Counted from the first letter of the stretch, positions 1 to 10,873 are shown. The stretch: DNA of 64,000 bases from Rana temporaria (GCF_905171775.1 NC_053499.1:138430422-138494421); one strand, 5' to 3'. Notes: a model not told the origin generated them from the sequence alone. A program made the numbers and translations.

Positions 1-1370
1 ATGCGATTAACCTTTACAGTGTGGGCACAATCCCACTACTACAGTAGGGATCATTTTAAATTTTCCCGGAGGCTATAAGATATTTTACCCATACTGTCAC
101 TACACCATACTGTATTCTGCAAACTGACATGTTTCTCCATCAGTGTCCCGGACAAAAAATATCCTGCCCTGATGGCTAGCACCTGCTTTTGTTGTTAGCA
201 TGGTCCCAGTTTTCTGGAAATCTCCCCCCAATATATATAAAAAAAGTAATACATTGCTGGAAGTCCATATCCTGAATGGAAAGCATAAAAAAGCAAAAAA
301 CACAGAACAGACAATTCTTGCATCTTCCAGATTCAATAACTTCTAATCCCCTGATCCTAAGTTAAGCACTGTGTATGCTTACCTGTATTGCCCATGGGGA
401 TAGCGTAAAGCCTTGAGACCAAGTAATACAATGCCTTTATATCTTTTCTGTGTCAGTCTGGTAACCTGTTCTATTACATTTTTCACTGTATTTACAGTTG
501 CAAGAAAGCCACATCTTCAAGAAAAGATTTCCATTTTGGAACTTTAGATTGCTATGATAATAGTCTTTTTCTGCAGCAATTGGTATTCATAAAGAGGATG
601 AAAACTTTAATTTTTTGCTTAAATAAATATGTTAGATGCAAAATATTAATTGGATGGAAATATTATCAATACAATAATATTTTAAAACGATGTTATAAGC
701 CTTATAACATATGTGTAGCCAGGAGCTGGCTATTATGCCTGATGGTCAGAGACATTGTGCAGTGTTATTATTTTGTGGAGTTGTCTCTCTCTAGTGTTGA
801 CTGGACTCCATGTGCCATTTCCTTTTTCTTTTGGCAAAACTTAGAGCAAAGCATCGTGGGATGTGTAGTTTCATTGCTCTTGTGCACATTAACCCTGAGG
901 ATGTGGGAGGCCTTTCACTTATAATATGTTGTCAGCCAATAAAATTTCAAAAAGTCCTCTGAGTGAACTTTTGTACTAAGAACTCCTCAATACTCACCCC
1001 ATTGTTGAGCACACTTTTTGCCATGATCAAAAAGGTAGTAGCCTAGAACTAGAACAAGGTCCTCCTACACTGTACCTTTATTACGTTCCTTGAAGGAATA
1101 TACACTCCATTGAATATCCATCAGAACCAACCCTAAGTTCAATTGGTCCAGTGCTATTACACAAACGTCAGGCTGGCTGTCCTAGGGCTGCCATCAGGCA
1201 ACAAAATCCTTGACAATCAGTCCATCTTTACAGTACTACAGTCAGGAAACTGCAGGGAGTGGTATGTGCCTCTAATCAATACCAATAAGATTAGTGTAAG
1301 TGAAAAAGCTCTATAAAAACAAAAACTACTTGAAATGCATACATTACACTAACAGCAAAGTGGCATTTTA
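1..1370. other. unique non-coding sequence
   Basis: AT-rich single-copy-looking DNA. Open frames here are short, lack recognisable domains and have no consistent codon pattern. I see no repeat termini, no RNA gene and no clear splice-flanked exon. Confidence 0.5.
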
Positions 1371-1690
1371 TTTGCTTCTCTTCTAAGCTACCCAGAGTGG
1401 ATTCTAATTCAAATGAAATACTAATGAAGATGAATTTGCCTCTCTTTTACTGAAGATTTTGGACACAGTCCCTGCCTTCACAACTCCAACCACTCGCCAA
1501 GATAGACATCCGAGGAGCCGGCACCACGTTTGTTAATTATCTGGATTAATTTAATGAATTTATTCTCATTAGGCTTTACGAATCACACGGCTAGAAAATT
1601 GTGAGAAAATGTACATCAACAACATGCTGATATCATTAAACAACTAAGAACGCAAATGATCTGCTTTATTCTTATAGGGCTTGCAACGCG
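1371..1690. other. candidate conserved non-coding island
   Basis: Repeat-free stretch with many homeodomain-type TAAT/ATTA cores, for example TTGTTAATTATCTGG, GGATTAATTTAATGAATT and CTCATTAGGC between about 1530 and 1575. That composition is typical of vertebrate developmental enhancers in gene deserts. This is inference from composition only; no alignment was possible, and short TAAT motifs are common by chance in AT-rich DNA. Confidence 0.3.
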
Positions 1691-2203
1691 TTGTGTTCTG
1701 CATCATTATTAGATGGGCTATAATCCAGATGATTAAATTGAATTTAGTAGCTTCTACTCCGCCCCCACCCATTACTATAAACATCGGTTTTATTAAAGTA
1801 AAGTGGCTAAACAATTATCATGATTTTTGGAAAAGCACTAAAAATATGCAAACAGGATATTTTTTTTCAGAAATGAAAACACAGTTTAACATATTATGTC
1901 AGACACTTCCAGATACATGTTTGCAGTATATTTTTAAAGAGAGCAAGCAAGGTGCAAACAACCAGTCTCCAGTGTTGATTGTGGTGTCAGTAACATCATG
2001 TGAGCCACCTGAGAGATTGTGTGGAACCAGAGTGCTCATGCGTATAAATGTGTGCATGTTTTTGGGCATGGGAGCCTAACAAAGTGGGCAACAATGTCCA
2101 TGTGCATAGGAGCGCATGCACAACAGCTTGTGGATACACAGATATTGGCACCTAGCATTCTATTTAAACCATGGCCCTGCATGAGATGATTGCTGAATAG
2201 TCA
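1691..2203. other. unique non-coding sequence
   Basis: No repeat boundary or gene recognised. One frame of about 130 codons spans 1681-2079 but has no identifiable domain and an atypical composition, so I treat it as chance. Confidence 0.45.
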
Positions 2204-2207
2204 TTAA

Positions 2208-2414
2208 AGTGGTTGTATAGTCATTTTTGGAACTTTTACCTACAGGTAAGCCTATAATAAGGCTTACCTGTAGGTAAAAAAAAATATCTCCTAAACCTTT
2301 ACGGTTCTAAGGTAAGTATTTCATAATGAGCTAGTATGCTGTGTATACCAGCTCCTTATGCCTTTTGCCTTACAGGCGACAACATTTTTTTTTTAAAGGG
2401 ACTATACAACCGCT
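2208..2414. mobile_element. TTAA-flanked MITE (AGTGGTTGTATAG ends)
   Basis: Terminal inverted repeats AGTGGTTGTATAGTC and GACTATACAACCGCT are flanked on both sides by TTAA (2204-2207 and 2415-2418). A TTAA target duplication is used by the Kolobok and piggyBac superfamilies; I cannot tell which mobilised it. Inside is a near-perfect hairpin, TTTTACCTACAGGTAAGCC then GGCTTACCTGTAGGTAAAA (about 2235-2280), which recurs in related copies near 35.85, 39.83 and 49.1 kb. Confidence 0.75.
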
Positions 2415-2654
2415 TTAAGGTTGAGTTCCTGTTATCCTTGATGTTGAATCTGCTAAAACCTGTTAGTGACCGTGCTTTCATTGGGTTACTGACCTTTGTC
2501 TTTATGAAAGGAACTTGAGACAGCTGGGATCTTTGTGAAAAGAAATACGAAGACTGTACCCTTCCATTGCCCTAGAAGACCCTGTTCCAACAGCCAGGGG
2601 TGCTCTGACAAGAATTGTGCAAAAGGTCATTCTCATTATTTTGAGCTCCTCTTA

Positions 2655-2985
2655 GGCCGCGTACACACGATCAGTCCATCCGATGAGAACGGTCCGAAGC
2701 TGAAGCTGACTGATGGTCTGATGCGCCTACACACCATCGGTTAATTAACCGATCGTGTCAGAACGCGGTGACATAAAACACAACGACGTGCTGAAAAAAA
2801 TGAAGTTCAATGCTTCCAAGCATGCGTCGACTTGATTCTGAGCATACGCGGGTTTTTAACCAATGCTTTTGCATACTAACGATCGGTTAGGCGTCCATCG
2901 GTTAAATTTTAAAGCAAGTTCTCATTTTTTGACCGAAGGGACTCACACACGATCGGTTTGGACCGATGAAAACGGACCTTCAGCC
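2655..2985. mobile_element. palindromic MITE, CGTACACACGATC family (CCGATG stem)
   Basis: Begins GGCCGCGTACACACGATC after TTA (2652-2654) and is followed by TTA (2986-2988). The stem is built from CCATCGGTTAA/CCGATG words in both orientations. The core, GTGACATAAAACACAACGACG followed by a GCATGCGTCGAC block, is shared with the copies at 15.8, 37.9 and 57.3 kb. The right terminal repeat is missing relative to the full copy at 37900-38318. Confidence 0.75.
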
Positions 2986-3053
2986 TTACAGGTACGTAAC
3001 ATGTGGTCAAACTTTTCACTCTTATAGTCTTACCATGCTTTGTTTTCCACTTT

Positions 3054-3275
3054 GGGGTTGATTTACTAAAGGCAAGTGCACTCTGCAGGTGCAGTTGCTT
3101 CATAGCATAGTAAATGAGGTAAAGCTATGCAAGCAATACCCAAGCATGTGCAAGGAAAATAAATATTACAGACTTTTTGCTTCCATGTGATTGGATGATT
3201 GAAGTCAGTAGAGCTTCTGTTAATTTACTAAGCTTGTAAAGTGCACAGTCTATTTGCCTTTAGTAAATCAATCCC
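3054..3275. repeat. palindromic repeat, GGTTGATTTACTAAAGGC ends
   Basis: Inverted ends GGGGTTGATTTACTAAAGGC and GCCTTTAGTAAATCAATCCC bracket about 220 bp. Related pieces with GGGGAATTTACTAA or TTTAGTAAAT ends occur near 27.3 and 27.4-27.6 kb, and a relative near 22.2 kb. It is a non-autonomous DNA-transposon-like repeat of unknown superfamily. Confidence 0.65.
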
Positions 3276-3779
3276 TTTATCTCTGTGTAGAGATGGCCAT
3301 CTTGGTAGGGGCAAGGTTTGCCTCCTAATATCAGAGGCTCCAGCAAGAACATTAAGCAACTGTCAGATCTGGGCTCCTGCTACTTAACAAGCAGATCTTT
3401 TCTTTTAGTGCTCAGAAACTGCACTGCAGACGTAATTACCAGCCACTCGTTGTTACTACAGTGACTCCTGAACCTGGTTACCATTAACCTGCCTCATTAG
3501 ACCAGCCTACAGTAAGACCCTTTTTTGCTATCTAAGCAATGTTATAGGGAACAACGATCAGTGACGTCACACGTCCAGCCACGCCCCCCTACAGTAAGAA
3601 TCACTCCCTTAGGGCACACTTAACCCCTTAGTACCCCCTAGTGGTTAACCCCTTTACTGCCATTGTCATTGTCATCAGTGCATTTTTATAGAATTTAATG
3701 ACAAATAGGATCAGTAGTCAGTGGATCTCACCATCTTCTCCGCCTGCTACGAAGACTAATCCCCTTCATCCCAGAAGAG

Positions 3780-4245
3780 GATACAGCAGTAGTAGTTGGA
3801 ACAATCATCAATTCCAGACTCGACTATGCAAACTCCCTCTACCTCGGACTACCCAAATACCAGATAACTCTACTACAGGTCATCCAGAATACAGCAGCCA
3901 GACTGGTAAAGGAGAAAAAAAACTGGGAATCAATCACCCCGTCCCTGAGGACCCTTTGGTAAAGGATCGGGTTACATTCAAGACCCTCTGCCTCACTCAC
4001 AAATGCACACAAGGAATCGCCCCTCAATATTTATGCGAGAAAATAAAATACTACAACCCCATTTGCGTTCTTCGATCAACCAACCAAAACCTACTCCAAA
4101 TCCCCAAGTCCAGCTACAAGTCTAAAGGAGAACGATGATTCACAATCCAATGACCATGGCTATGGAACGCTCTACCAACTAACATCCATATGGAAGAAAA
4201 TCATTGGGCCTTCAGAAAAAAACATAAGACCCACCTACTTCTTTA
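3780..4245 (+). pseudogene. LINE (CR1/L2-like) reverse-transcriptase ORF, C-terminal remnant
   Basis: Translation gives a segment recognisable as the end of a CR1/L2-type retrotransposon ORF2: INSRLDYANSLYLGLPKYQ, then VIQNTAARLV, then after a frame change VKDRVTFKTLCLTH, APQYLCEKI and SYKSKGER, and in a third stretch PWLWNALPTNI. This is the region downstream of the reverse-transcriptase fingers and palm, seen in many vertebrate LINE relics. It carries a frameshift with a stop near 3957-3960 and stops near 4138 and 4151, so it is dead. The 5' part of the element, with the endonuclease and catalytic FxDD motifs, is absent from the window. Subfamily assignment is tentative. Confidence 0.75.
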
Positions 4246-4373
4246 AAAAAAAAGCCCAATTTCTATTTTAATGTTTTGAAAAAGGCGGAAATCCAAAGAA
4301 TGAAAGGGACAGGCAAGGAACAGTAAGAGAAGGAAAGGGCAACACCATGCTTGATATCCTTTAGGCTGGGTTC

Positions 4374-4659
4374 ACACTACTACACTACTTTCATCCTACT
4401 TTGCTCTGCTACATTGGTCCTACATTTATCCTACATTGGTCCTACATCCATCCTACTTTCATGAACAGGATACTACTTTGGTCCGACTTCAATGATATTC
4501 AATGGGCCTGAAGTAGGATCAATGTAGGACCAAAAGTAGTACAGGGAGCATTTTCAAAGTCGGACCGACTTGTGTAGGACGCTACAAGACGCTCTCGTAG
4601 GGAAACATTGAACACAGAGCAAAGTAGGATGAAAGTAGTGTAGTAGTGTGAACCCAGCC
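4374..4659. mobile_element. palindromic MITE, GGTTCACAC family, copy 1 of 3
   Basis: Ends GGCTGGGTTCACACTAC and GTAGTGTGAACCCAGCC, flanked by TTA and TAA. The arms are rich in 12-bp words such as CTACATTGGTCC and their complements, so the strand folds on itself along most of its length. The ends and 3-bp flanks fit a PIF/Harbinger-like MITE. Confidence 0.75.
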
Positions 4660-4662
4660 TAA

Positions 4663-5129
4663 GGCTGGGTTCACACTTGTCCGACAACGGTCCTACATTG
4701 GGAGCTCATGTAGCATGACGTGTGAAAATCAATGTTTCCCTATGAGAGCTGTCTTAACTGGTCCGACTTTGAAAATGCTCCCTGTACTACTTTGGTCCTA
4801 CATTGATCCTACTTCAGCCCATTGAATATCATTGAAGTCGGACCAAAGTAGGAGCCTTGTCCTAACCATCCGACTTTTAAAATCCGACTTGTGATTACAG
4901 CAGCAGTAAAAGGAATTTATCTCACTCTGGGATTGTTTTGATTGGTCAAAGAACAAGTCAGACTATCACAAAGTCGGATCAAAGTAGTATCCTGTTCATG
5001 AAAGTAGGATGGATGTAGGACCAATGTAGGATCAATGTAGGACCAATGTAGGACCAATGTAGGATCAGTGTAGGACCAATGTAGCAGAGCAAAGTAGGAT
5101 GAAAGTAGTGTAGTAGTGTGAACCCAGCC
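4663..5129. mobile_element. palindromic MITE, GGTTCACAC family, copy 2 of 3
   Basis: Starts 3 bp after copy 1. Ends GGCTGGGTTCACACTTG and GTAGTGTGAACCCAGCC. The right arm contains about six copies of the 12-bp unit GTAGGACCAATG between 5005 and 5085, matched by complementary words on the left. Junctions are TAA on the left and TCA on the right. Confidence 0.75.
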
Positions 5130-5132
5130 TCA

Positions 5133-5428
5133 GGCTGGGTTCACACTACTACACTACTTTCATCCTACTTTGCTCTGTGTTCAATGTTTCCCTATGAGAG
5201 CGTCTTGTAGCATCCTACACAAGTCGGTCCGACTTTGAAAATGCTCCCTGTACTACTTTTGGTCCTACATTGATCCTACTTCAGGCCCATTGAATATCAT
5301 TGAAGTCGGACCAAAGTAGTATCCTGTTGATGAAAGTAGGATGGATGTAGGACCAATGTAGGATAAATGTAGGACCAATGTAGCAGAGCAAAGTAGGATG
5401 AAAGTAGTGTAGTAGTGTGAACCCAGCC
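5133..5428. mobile_element. palindromic MITE, GGTTCACAC family, copy 3 of 3
   Basis: Starts 3 bp after copy 2 and is flanked by TCA on both sides (5130-5132 and 5429-5431), a readable 3-bp target duplication. It is closely similar in sequence and order to copy 1, including the CCTATGAGAGCGTCTTGTAG block seen in the opposite sense in copy 1. Confidence 0.75.
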
Positions 5429-5431
5429 TCA

Positions 5432-6410
5432 GCCAGGAATCTGACTTGCTCCAACTTCTAATGCACACTGTGCAGTGAAATCAGAATAAACACATTAATG
5501 ACAGGATAGAAACCTGTATAACTGTGCAAGACAGAAGGTAAGGCTGGAGGTCAGCTTTCACAATAATGCATGAGCCACACAGACATCCTACACAATTGAA
5601 TGATACTATATTAAGACTATAAAATAGATGTGTCTAATAAGAGAGAGTAGAACCAATTTATGGTGACTGATGACATGGAAATCTGGAGGAATTGGCTTCT
5701 TTATTGTATAACAAGATGTGCAAGAAGCTTTGGCTTTATCTCAAGGGAAAGTATAAAACTCTTCTAATACCCGTGATTACTTACGTATGCCTGGATGATG
5801 CAGATGTAAAAGTTGAAGTTACGACAAAATTTGGTGCAGAGACAATTATGTAAGTAATCGTTATCTATCAAGGAATATGTGTTTTATTGGAATTATCTAG
5901 AGGCTTGTTTTTTTAGTTTGCATCTGTAATCCACAATCTTTCAGCTTCCCGTGGAGTAGCTGAAGAATAGATAAACCAATGACCCAGTTGCTCTTCTATG
6001 GAAAATTATTATGTATGTAGTGTTCTAGAAGAATCCCTGAATAAGGCAATTTTTTGTAGGCCATGTGCTTCATCCATGTATATTTTGTTTAAATTTACAT
6101 GTCTGTCTTGTTTTTACAGAATATAATAATGTATTTTAAAGGGCCACTGCACTTTCACAAAACAAAACAAAAAAATTATAATATAGCATATACAATTGCT
6201 ACACAAGTCATATTGTAATTGAATGTTATTAAAAATGAACTTCCAATTTGATTTCTGCAGCTCTGTAATTATCTATAACATTTATTGCAATATGGCAACC
6301 TGGATGTACAGAACGCACTCAGATATATAATTTCCTTCTGTGTGATTGGCTTACTGATTTTCCCAGAATTCTACACTAAGATACAAGTCATATTTTGGGT
6401 AGACGTGTGC
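5432..6410. other. unique non-coding sequence
   Basis: No gene, RNA or repeat terminus recognised. The stretch at 6130-6330 is similar in wording to 12880-12970 (AATATTATAGCGTATACAAT), so at least part is an old interspersed repeat. Confidence 0.4.
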
Positions 6411-6600
6411 AATTTGCTTCGTTCTAAATTAGATTTTAACGAATTTCAACAAATTAGTTAATTTGGAAATATCCAAATTTACGAAAACCCATTTTTTTCT
6501 GAATATTCATAAAATATAATATTGGGAAGTTTGAAAATTCGAATTCTATCAAAATCGAAAATTTGGAAATTCAGAAAATTTTAAATTCGGACATTTACCG
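6411..6600. repeat. AT-rich repeat with GACGTGTGCA end, fragment
   Basis: Starts TAGACGTGTGCAATTTGC and continues as AAATTCG/CGAATTT words in both orientations. This resembles the left half of the GACATGTGCACACTGAAA elements at 26.6, 52.6 and 53.9 kb. No right terminus is visible. Confidence 0.45.
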
Positions 6601-6660
6601 AAGGGCCTGGGACTCTTGGAGGAGGAACCTATGCCATTTTTTTTTTAAATATGCCGTGGA

Positions 6661-6906
6661 GTTCCCCTTAAAGATCATCAGCACAAGTCACATGTCAAAG
6701 TGGATCAGTTAAGACGGTGAACCGACTTTGTTCCGACTTCAGTGATATTCAATGGGCTGAAGTCGGACCAAAGTAGTGCAGGGACCACTTTGAAGTCAGC
6801 ACGACTAATATGAATGGTAGTTATTAGAAATCATGGGGAATGACTTGTGATGCGACTTTGCAGTCCCAAATCCTAGGACAAGTCACACACGTGTGAAAGG
6901 GGCTTA
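6661..6906. mobile_element. GTTCACAC-family MITE, degraded
   Basis: Contains the same GAAGTCGGACCAAAGTAGTG wording as the three copies at 4.4-5.4 kb and ends CACACGTGTGAAAGGGGC. The left end is weak or truncated. Confidence 0.5.
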
Positions 6907-6974
6907 AAACCGCGGCAAAAATCGATGAAAAAATCTGCCTGAAGACAATACACTCAGGTGTGAACAGAGCATAA

Positions 6975-7376
6975 TGCAGCATACACACGACCGTTATTCA
7001 TGTCATGGAAAAAAAACGATGTTTTTCTTGACGTGATTCCTCTCAAGCCTGCTTTGCATACACACGATCGTGAAAAAAAATGCTTTAGCAAAGTGCGGTG
7101 ACGTACAACACGTACAACAACACGTACGACGGCACTATAAAGGGGAAGTTCCATTCGAATGGCGCCACCCTTTGGGCTGCTATTTGATTTTGTGTTACCG
7201 TGTGTTAGTAAAAGTTTGGTGAAAGACAATTCGCGCTTTTCAGTCTTCCTGCTTTTCAGTCTGTTACAGCGTGCCGAATGTGCTATCTCCATTACAAATG
7301 CTAGTTTTAACAGAACGAGCGCTTCCCGTCTCATAACTTGCTTCTGAGCATGCACGTTTTTTTCCCCCTCTTTAAA
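6975..7376. mobile_element. palindromic MITE with TATA-bearing core, right end lost
   Basis: Begins TGCAGCATACACACGACCG after TAA (6972-6974). It holds the core shared with the full copy at 18791-19392: GTGACGTACAACACGTAC, GGCACTATAAAGGGGAAGTT, TTTGGGCTGCTATTTGATTT, then ACTTGCTTCTGAGCATGC. The right inverted arm present in the 18.8-kb copy is missing after about 7376. Confidence 0.7.
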
Positions 7377-7379
7377 GCA

Positions 7380-8090
7380 TAACTATATTTATTAGCAGCC
7401 CTGTTTAGGACAAGGGTGCTACAGTCCTCGGACTTTTGTGTTCATCTGGTTTCTCTCTCTGTCACTCCCTCAGGGGTTCTTGGGCTACAAGACAGGCTGT
7501 CCTCATCATCTCAGCTTCATGTCATGTACATGATAATGACCCAATAGGAATGTGTGGAGGGTGGAGCTTAGCAGCTGAGCCTTTTAGAACTAGTAGATAT
7601 TCTGCCGTGGCAAAAAGATTTGGGATGCTGTTGAAATGATCTGCAAGTACATCCAGGTTTCTGCACTTTATACTTTCAGTCTTTTTTTCTTATTAAGATA
7701 AGTATTTTCAATGATTTTCTTGTGTTTTTCTTAAGTTAAGCTTTGCTTATACCTTATCCTGCTTACTAAAATCCTGGGAAGCTCTTAGGTAACACGAAGA
7801 CAAATGTTTTACTGCAACTTTGATGTGAACGCTCACAAAACAGTAATCAATCAATATCCTCACTGGGTAGACTTTTATAGGTTCAGACAATAGCATGGTG
7901 TTTGACAGAGGTGGGCAGAGATGAGGAGGTTCATTTTAAATCTACAGATAGCTGTATCACATTGGTCCCTGGTGTGACATTAATTGTAAATCTTGATATA
8001 GCTTCACATGGATAATAACATAGGTACTAAAAGACATTATTCATGGTGCTATTTGCTGTTTGAAAATAATGTGTTTTAGCTGGAATTCAA
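7380..8090. other. unique non-coding sequence
   Basis: No gene or repeat terminus recognised in this stretch. Confidence 0.4.
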
Positions 8091-8236
8091 TGCTTTAGGG
8101 GTTTTCTTTAGAAGCATTACAATGAGCTGACCAAGGTGCTGAAATACAATTTCTGCTGGTACTTGTACCAGCAGAAATTGTATTTCAGCACCTTGGTTAG
8201 CTCATTGTAAGGCTTCTAAAGAAAACCCCTAAAGCA
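8091..8236. repeat. near-perfect 72-bp hairpin
   Basis: Left arm 8091-8162 and right arm 8165-8236 are reverse complements over 72 bp with about two mismatches, separated by 2 bp. The outer ends are TGCTTTAGGGG and CCCCTAAAGCA; the tip is CTGGTAC-TT-GTACCAG. The next element (8235 onward) starts at its right edge. It may be a compact fold-back repeat. A microRNA-like precursor is possible on shape, but I see no other support. Confidence 0.85.
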
Positions 8237-8864
8237 GTGGTCATCAACCTTGTCCTGCAGGGCCCACTAACAGGCCATGTTTGCAAGATAACTGAAATAC
8301 ATCACAGCTGATATCATTTGCTCCTCAGTGATTGCAGTATTCTAGACTGCATCTCCCCAAGGTAATACATAAAACCTGGCCTGTTAGGCCGCGTACACAC
8401 AGTCGAACATGTCCGCTGAAACTGGTCAACGGACCAGTTTCCGCGGATATGTCCGACCGTGTGTATGGCCTAGCAGACAGGTTTCCAGCAGACAAAAGTT
8501 TCTTAGCAAGCTAAGAAACTTGTCCGCTGGAAACATGTCCGTCGGACATGTCCGATGGTTAGTACACCTAATCGGACATGTCCGCTGGTTATGACGTGTA
8601 ACCAGCGTCCCGAAATCCCGCGCATGCATCGAATTGATTCAACGCATGCATGGAAGCATTACACTTCCATGTTTGAGAACATCGATGTCTTCTACGTCAC
8701 CACGTTCTCTGTCCGCGGGGATTTTGGTCTGATGGTGTGTACACACATCAGACCAAAAGCTCCCAGGAGACATGTCTGATGAAAACGGTCCGTTTTCATC
8801 GGACATGTCTCCTCGTGTGTACGGGGCCAGAGTGGACCCTGCAGGACAGGGTTGATGACCACTG
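8235..8864. mobile_element. hAT-like palindromic MITE (CAGTGGTCATCAACC ends)
   Basis: Terminal repeats CAGTGGTCATCAACCTTGTC and GACAGGGTTGATGACCACTG extend inward through CTGCAGGGCCCAC/GTGGACCCTGCAG. CAGTGGT...ACCACTG ends are typical of hAT elements. The flanking 8-mers (CCCTAAAG and CTTTACAG) agree at only five positions, so the target duplication is eroded or lost. A CGTACACAC-type MITE sits inside it. Confidence 0.7.
8397..8828. mobile_element. palindromic MITE, CGTACACAC family (CATGTCCG stem), nested in hAT MITE
   Basis: Ends GGCCGCGTACACAC and GTGTGTACGGGGCC. The stem is made of CGGACATGTCCG-type words repeated in both orientations. The core has two ATGCATGC blocks and CTACGTCACCACGTTCT, the reverse-sense counterpart of the GTGACGTA core in sister variants. 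It lies inside the 8235-8864 element and is therefore younger. Confidence 0.8.
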
Positions 8865-8934
8865 CTTTACAGCATTGCTATTTAAAGTCAGTGCACCTTC
8901 CAAATGGTGCCTTGGTACCCCATTTTGCATTTAA

Positions 8935-9192
8935 AGTGGTTGTAAAGGCTGAAGTTTTTTTTTTTACCTTCATGCATGAAGGTAAAAAACAAAACAAAAA
9001 AACTTCTGTGTGCTGCTCCACCCCCAGCCCCCCTTTATACTCATCTGAACCCTTGCTGTGCTGTGGGGGCACCCAACAGGAGGGAGGGACCAGGAGCCCC
9101 AAAGAGGAGGATCTGGGCTGCTCTGTGCAGAACCACTGCAACAGCGCTGGTAAGTATAACTTGTTTGTTATTTTTAAGAGTTTAGTATCACT
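8935..9192. mobile_element. TTAA-flanked MITE
   Basis: Starts AGTGGTTGTAAAGGCTGAAG after TTAA (8931-8934) and ends TTTAGTATCACT before TTAA (9193-9196). A short hairpin TTTTACCTTCATGCATGAAGG lies near the left end. Same superfamily as 2208-2414 and 39792-39876. Confidence 0.7.
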
Positions 9193-9489
9193 TTAAGATA
9201 AAAAATTATTAGGATTTAGAACCTATTGAAAAGTGGATAGTCTATTTTCCCAAAATAAATAAACCTATTTGTTTCTCTGGGCAGGGGTTTTAATGATTTA
9301 CACAACATAAGTATTCAATGTATGCCTCCATTCATCTGTAGCATAGAATGTGTTGCGTTGAGTTTTTTGCACAGGCAGCCAATAGGAAGGAATGGGAGCG
9401 GACTGAAGTTCATTGAGTGTGATGCACAATCTGGTCCACTACCTACAGTCAATAACAGGGTAGTTCCAGCCTACCTCTTCAGCTCAGGA

Positions 9490-10075
9490 AGGTTTTACCC
9501 CCTTCATGACCAGATCATTTTTTTGTGATACGGCACTGTGTTGCTTTAACTTACAATTGTGCGGTTGTGCGACACTGCACCCAAATAACATTTATGTCCT
9601 TTTTTTCCCATGCAGTTTTTATATTTTTTGTGTGCTATAAACAAAAAAAAGCCAACAATTGAAAAAAAAAAAATTTTTTTTTTTTACTTTCTGCTATAAA
9701 ACATATTCAATACAAAAATATAAAAAATCGAATGTCTTCATCAATTTAGGCCAATATGTATTCAGCTACATATTTTTGGTAAAAAAAATCCCAGTAAGTG
9801 TATATTGATTGTTGTGCGCAAAAGTTATAGCGTCTACAATCTATGGGATATTTTTCTTTATTTTTTTCATTATTTAAAAATTTTACTAGTAATAGCGGCG
9901 ATCAGTGACTTATAGCAGGACTGGGATATTGCGGTAAACACATCGGACACCCAACTGACACTCTTGACACTTTTTGGGGGCCAGTGACATTATTACAGTG
10001 ATCAGTACTAAAAAATATGCACTGTTACTGTACCAATGACACTGGCAGGGAAGGGGTTAACATCAGGGGGCCATT
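9490..10075 (+). repeat. interspersed repeat, CTTCATGACCAGG family
   Basis: Carries TTCATGACCAGATCATTTTT, GGCACTGTGTTGCTTTAAC and ACAATTGTGCGGTTGTGCGA, a set also seen at 15.2, 33.4-33.7 (opposite strand) and 39.2 kb. It ends in GGCAGGGAAGGGGTTAACATC. No terminal repeats were resolved. Class unknown. Confidence 0.6.
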
Positions 10076-10226
10076 GAATGGTTAAATATATTTCCTGAGA
10101 GTTATTTCTAACTGGGGGGGCGGGTTTGACTGGGGGGAGACAGAGATCCATGTTCCTGCTTAGCAGAAACACAAGAGCTCCATCTTCCCCTCTCACAGAA
10201 CGACGACCTGCCTTGTTTTCATAGGC

Positions 10227-10357
10227 CAGGGGTCTCAAACTGGTGGCCCTTCAGCTGTTGCGAAACTACAAGTTCTACGAGGCATTGCAAGGCAGACAGT
10301 TACAAGCATGACTCCTACAGGCAGAGGCATGATGGGACTTGTTGTTTGAGAACCCTG
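10227..10357. mobile_element. short hAT MITE (CAGGGGTCTCAAACTGG ends)
   Basis: Left end CAGGGGTCTCAAACTGG, right end TTTGAGAACCCTG. Flanking 8-mers TCATAGGC and AAATAGGC match at six of eight positions, consistent with an aged hAT target duplication. The inner sequence (CAGCTGTTGCGAAACTACAA) is a widely seen vertebrate hAT MITE. Confidence 0.8.
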
Positions 10358-10365
10358 AAATAGGC

Positions 10366-10865
10366 ATATTGCCTTTCTGCCTCTCTTGGGAACGATATCG
10401 GGACCGGCTAATTGGCTCACACTGTGTCGAATCACAGTGGGAGCGGGTTGCTGGCACCACACGTGCGGACAACACACCCGGAGATAGAAATCACATACAG
10501 GTAAGTGATTTTGCCAAGGAGGGCCGACCCTGCTGCAGTATATCTGCGTGGGGCTGTCCAGAAGAGGTTAAAGACAAATATATTATTGTATCAGATAATC
10601 CGCGTCTTATATTATTACTTGACAATTTGATCAATGGGTTTACATCTATATCCAAACTTCACCTTTAATACCAGAGTTCCAGTACCTTGTTTTGATGAAA
10701 ATTCACATGTCCAATCATCTGGACAAGCCCGAATTATTCTGTCCTATTACAGATGGGGGCGCGGGGGGGCACAATATGGTGATTTATAGTATGTTTTATG
10801 ATGTTTGGACCCAACAGTACAACTGCGAAAACCAGAATGCATTACAGATACCCAGTTGCTGATGG
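10366..10865. other. non-coding, no gene seen
   Basis: A 109-codon frame overlaps 10339-10668 but begins inside the hAT MITE and has no domain. Nothing else recognised. Confidence 0.4.
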
Positions 10866-10873
10866 CTCAGAGC

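Noticed and set aside
1681..2079. 132-codon frame in unique sequence
   Set aside because: No domain, no upstream coding features, and composition follows the surrounding AT-rich DNA.
8865..8872. 8-bp target duplication for the hAT-like element at 8235-8864
   Set aside because: CTTTACAG and CCCTAAAG agree at only five of eight positions, so I do not claim a duplication.
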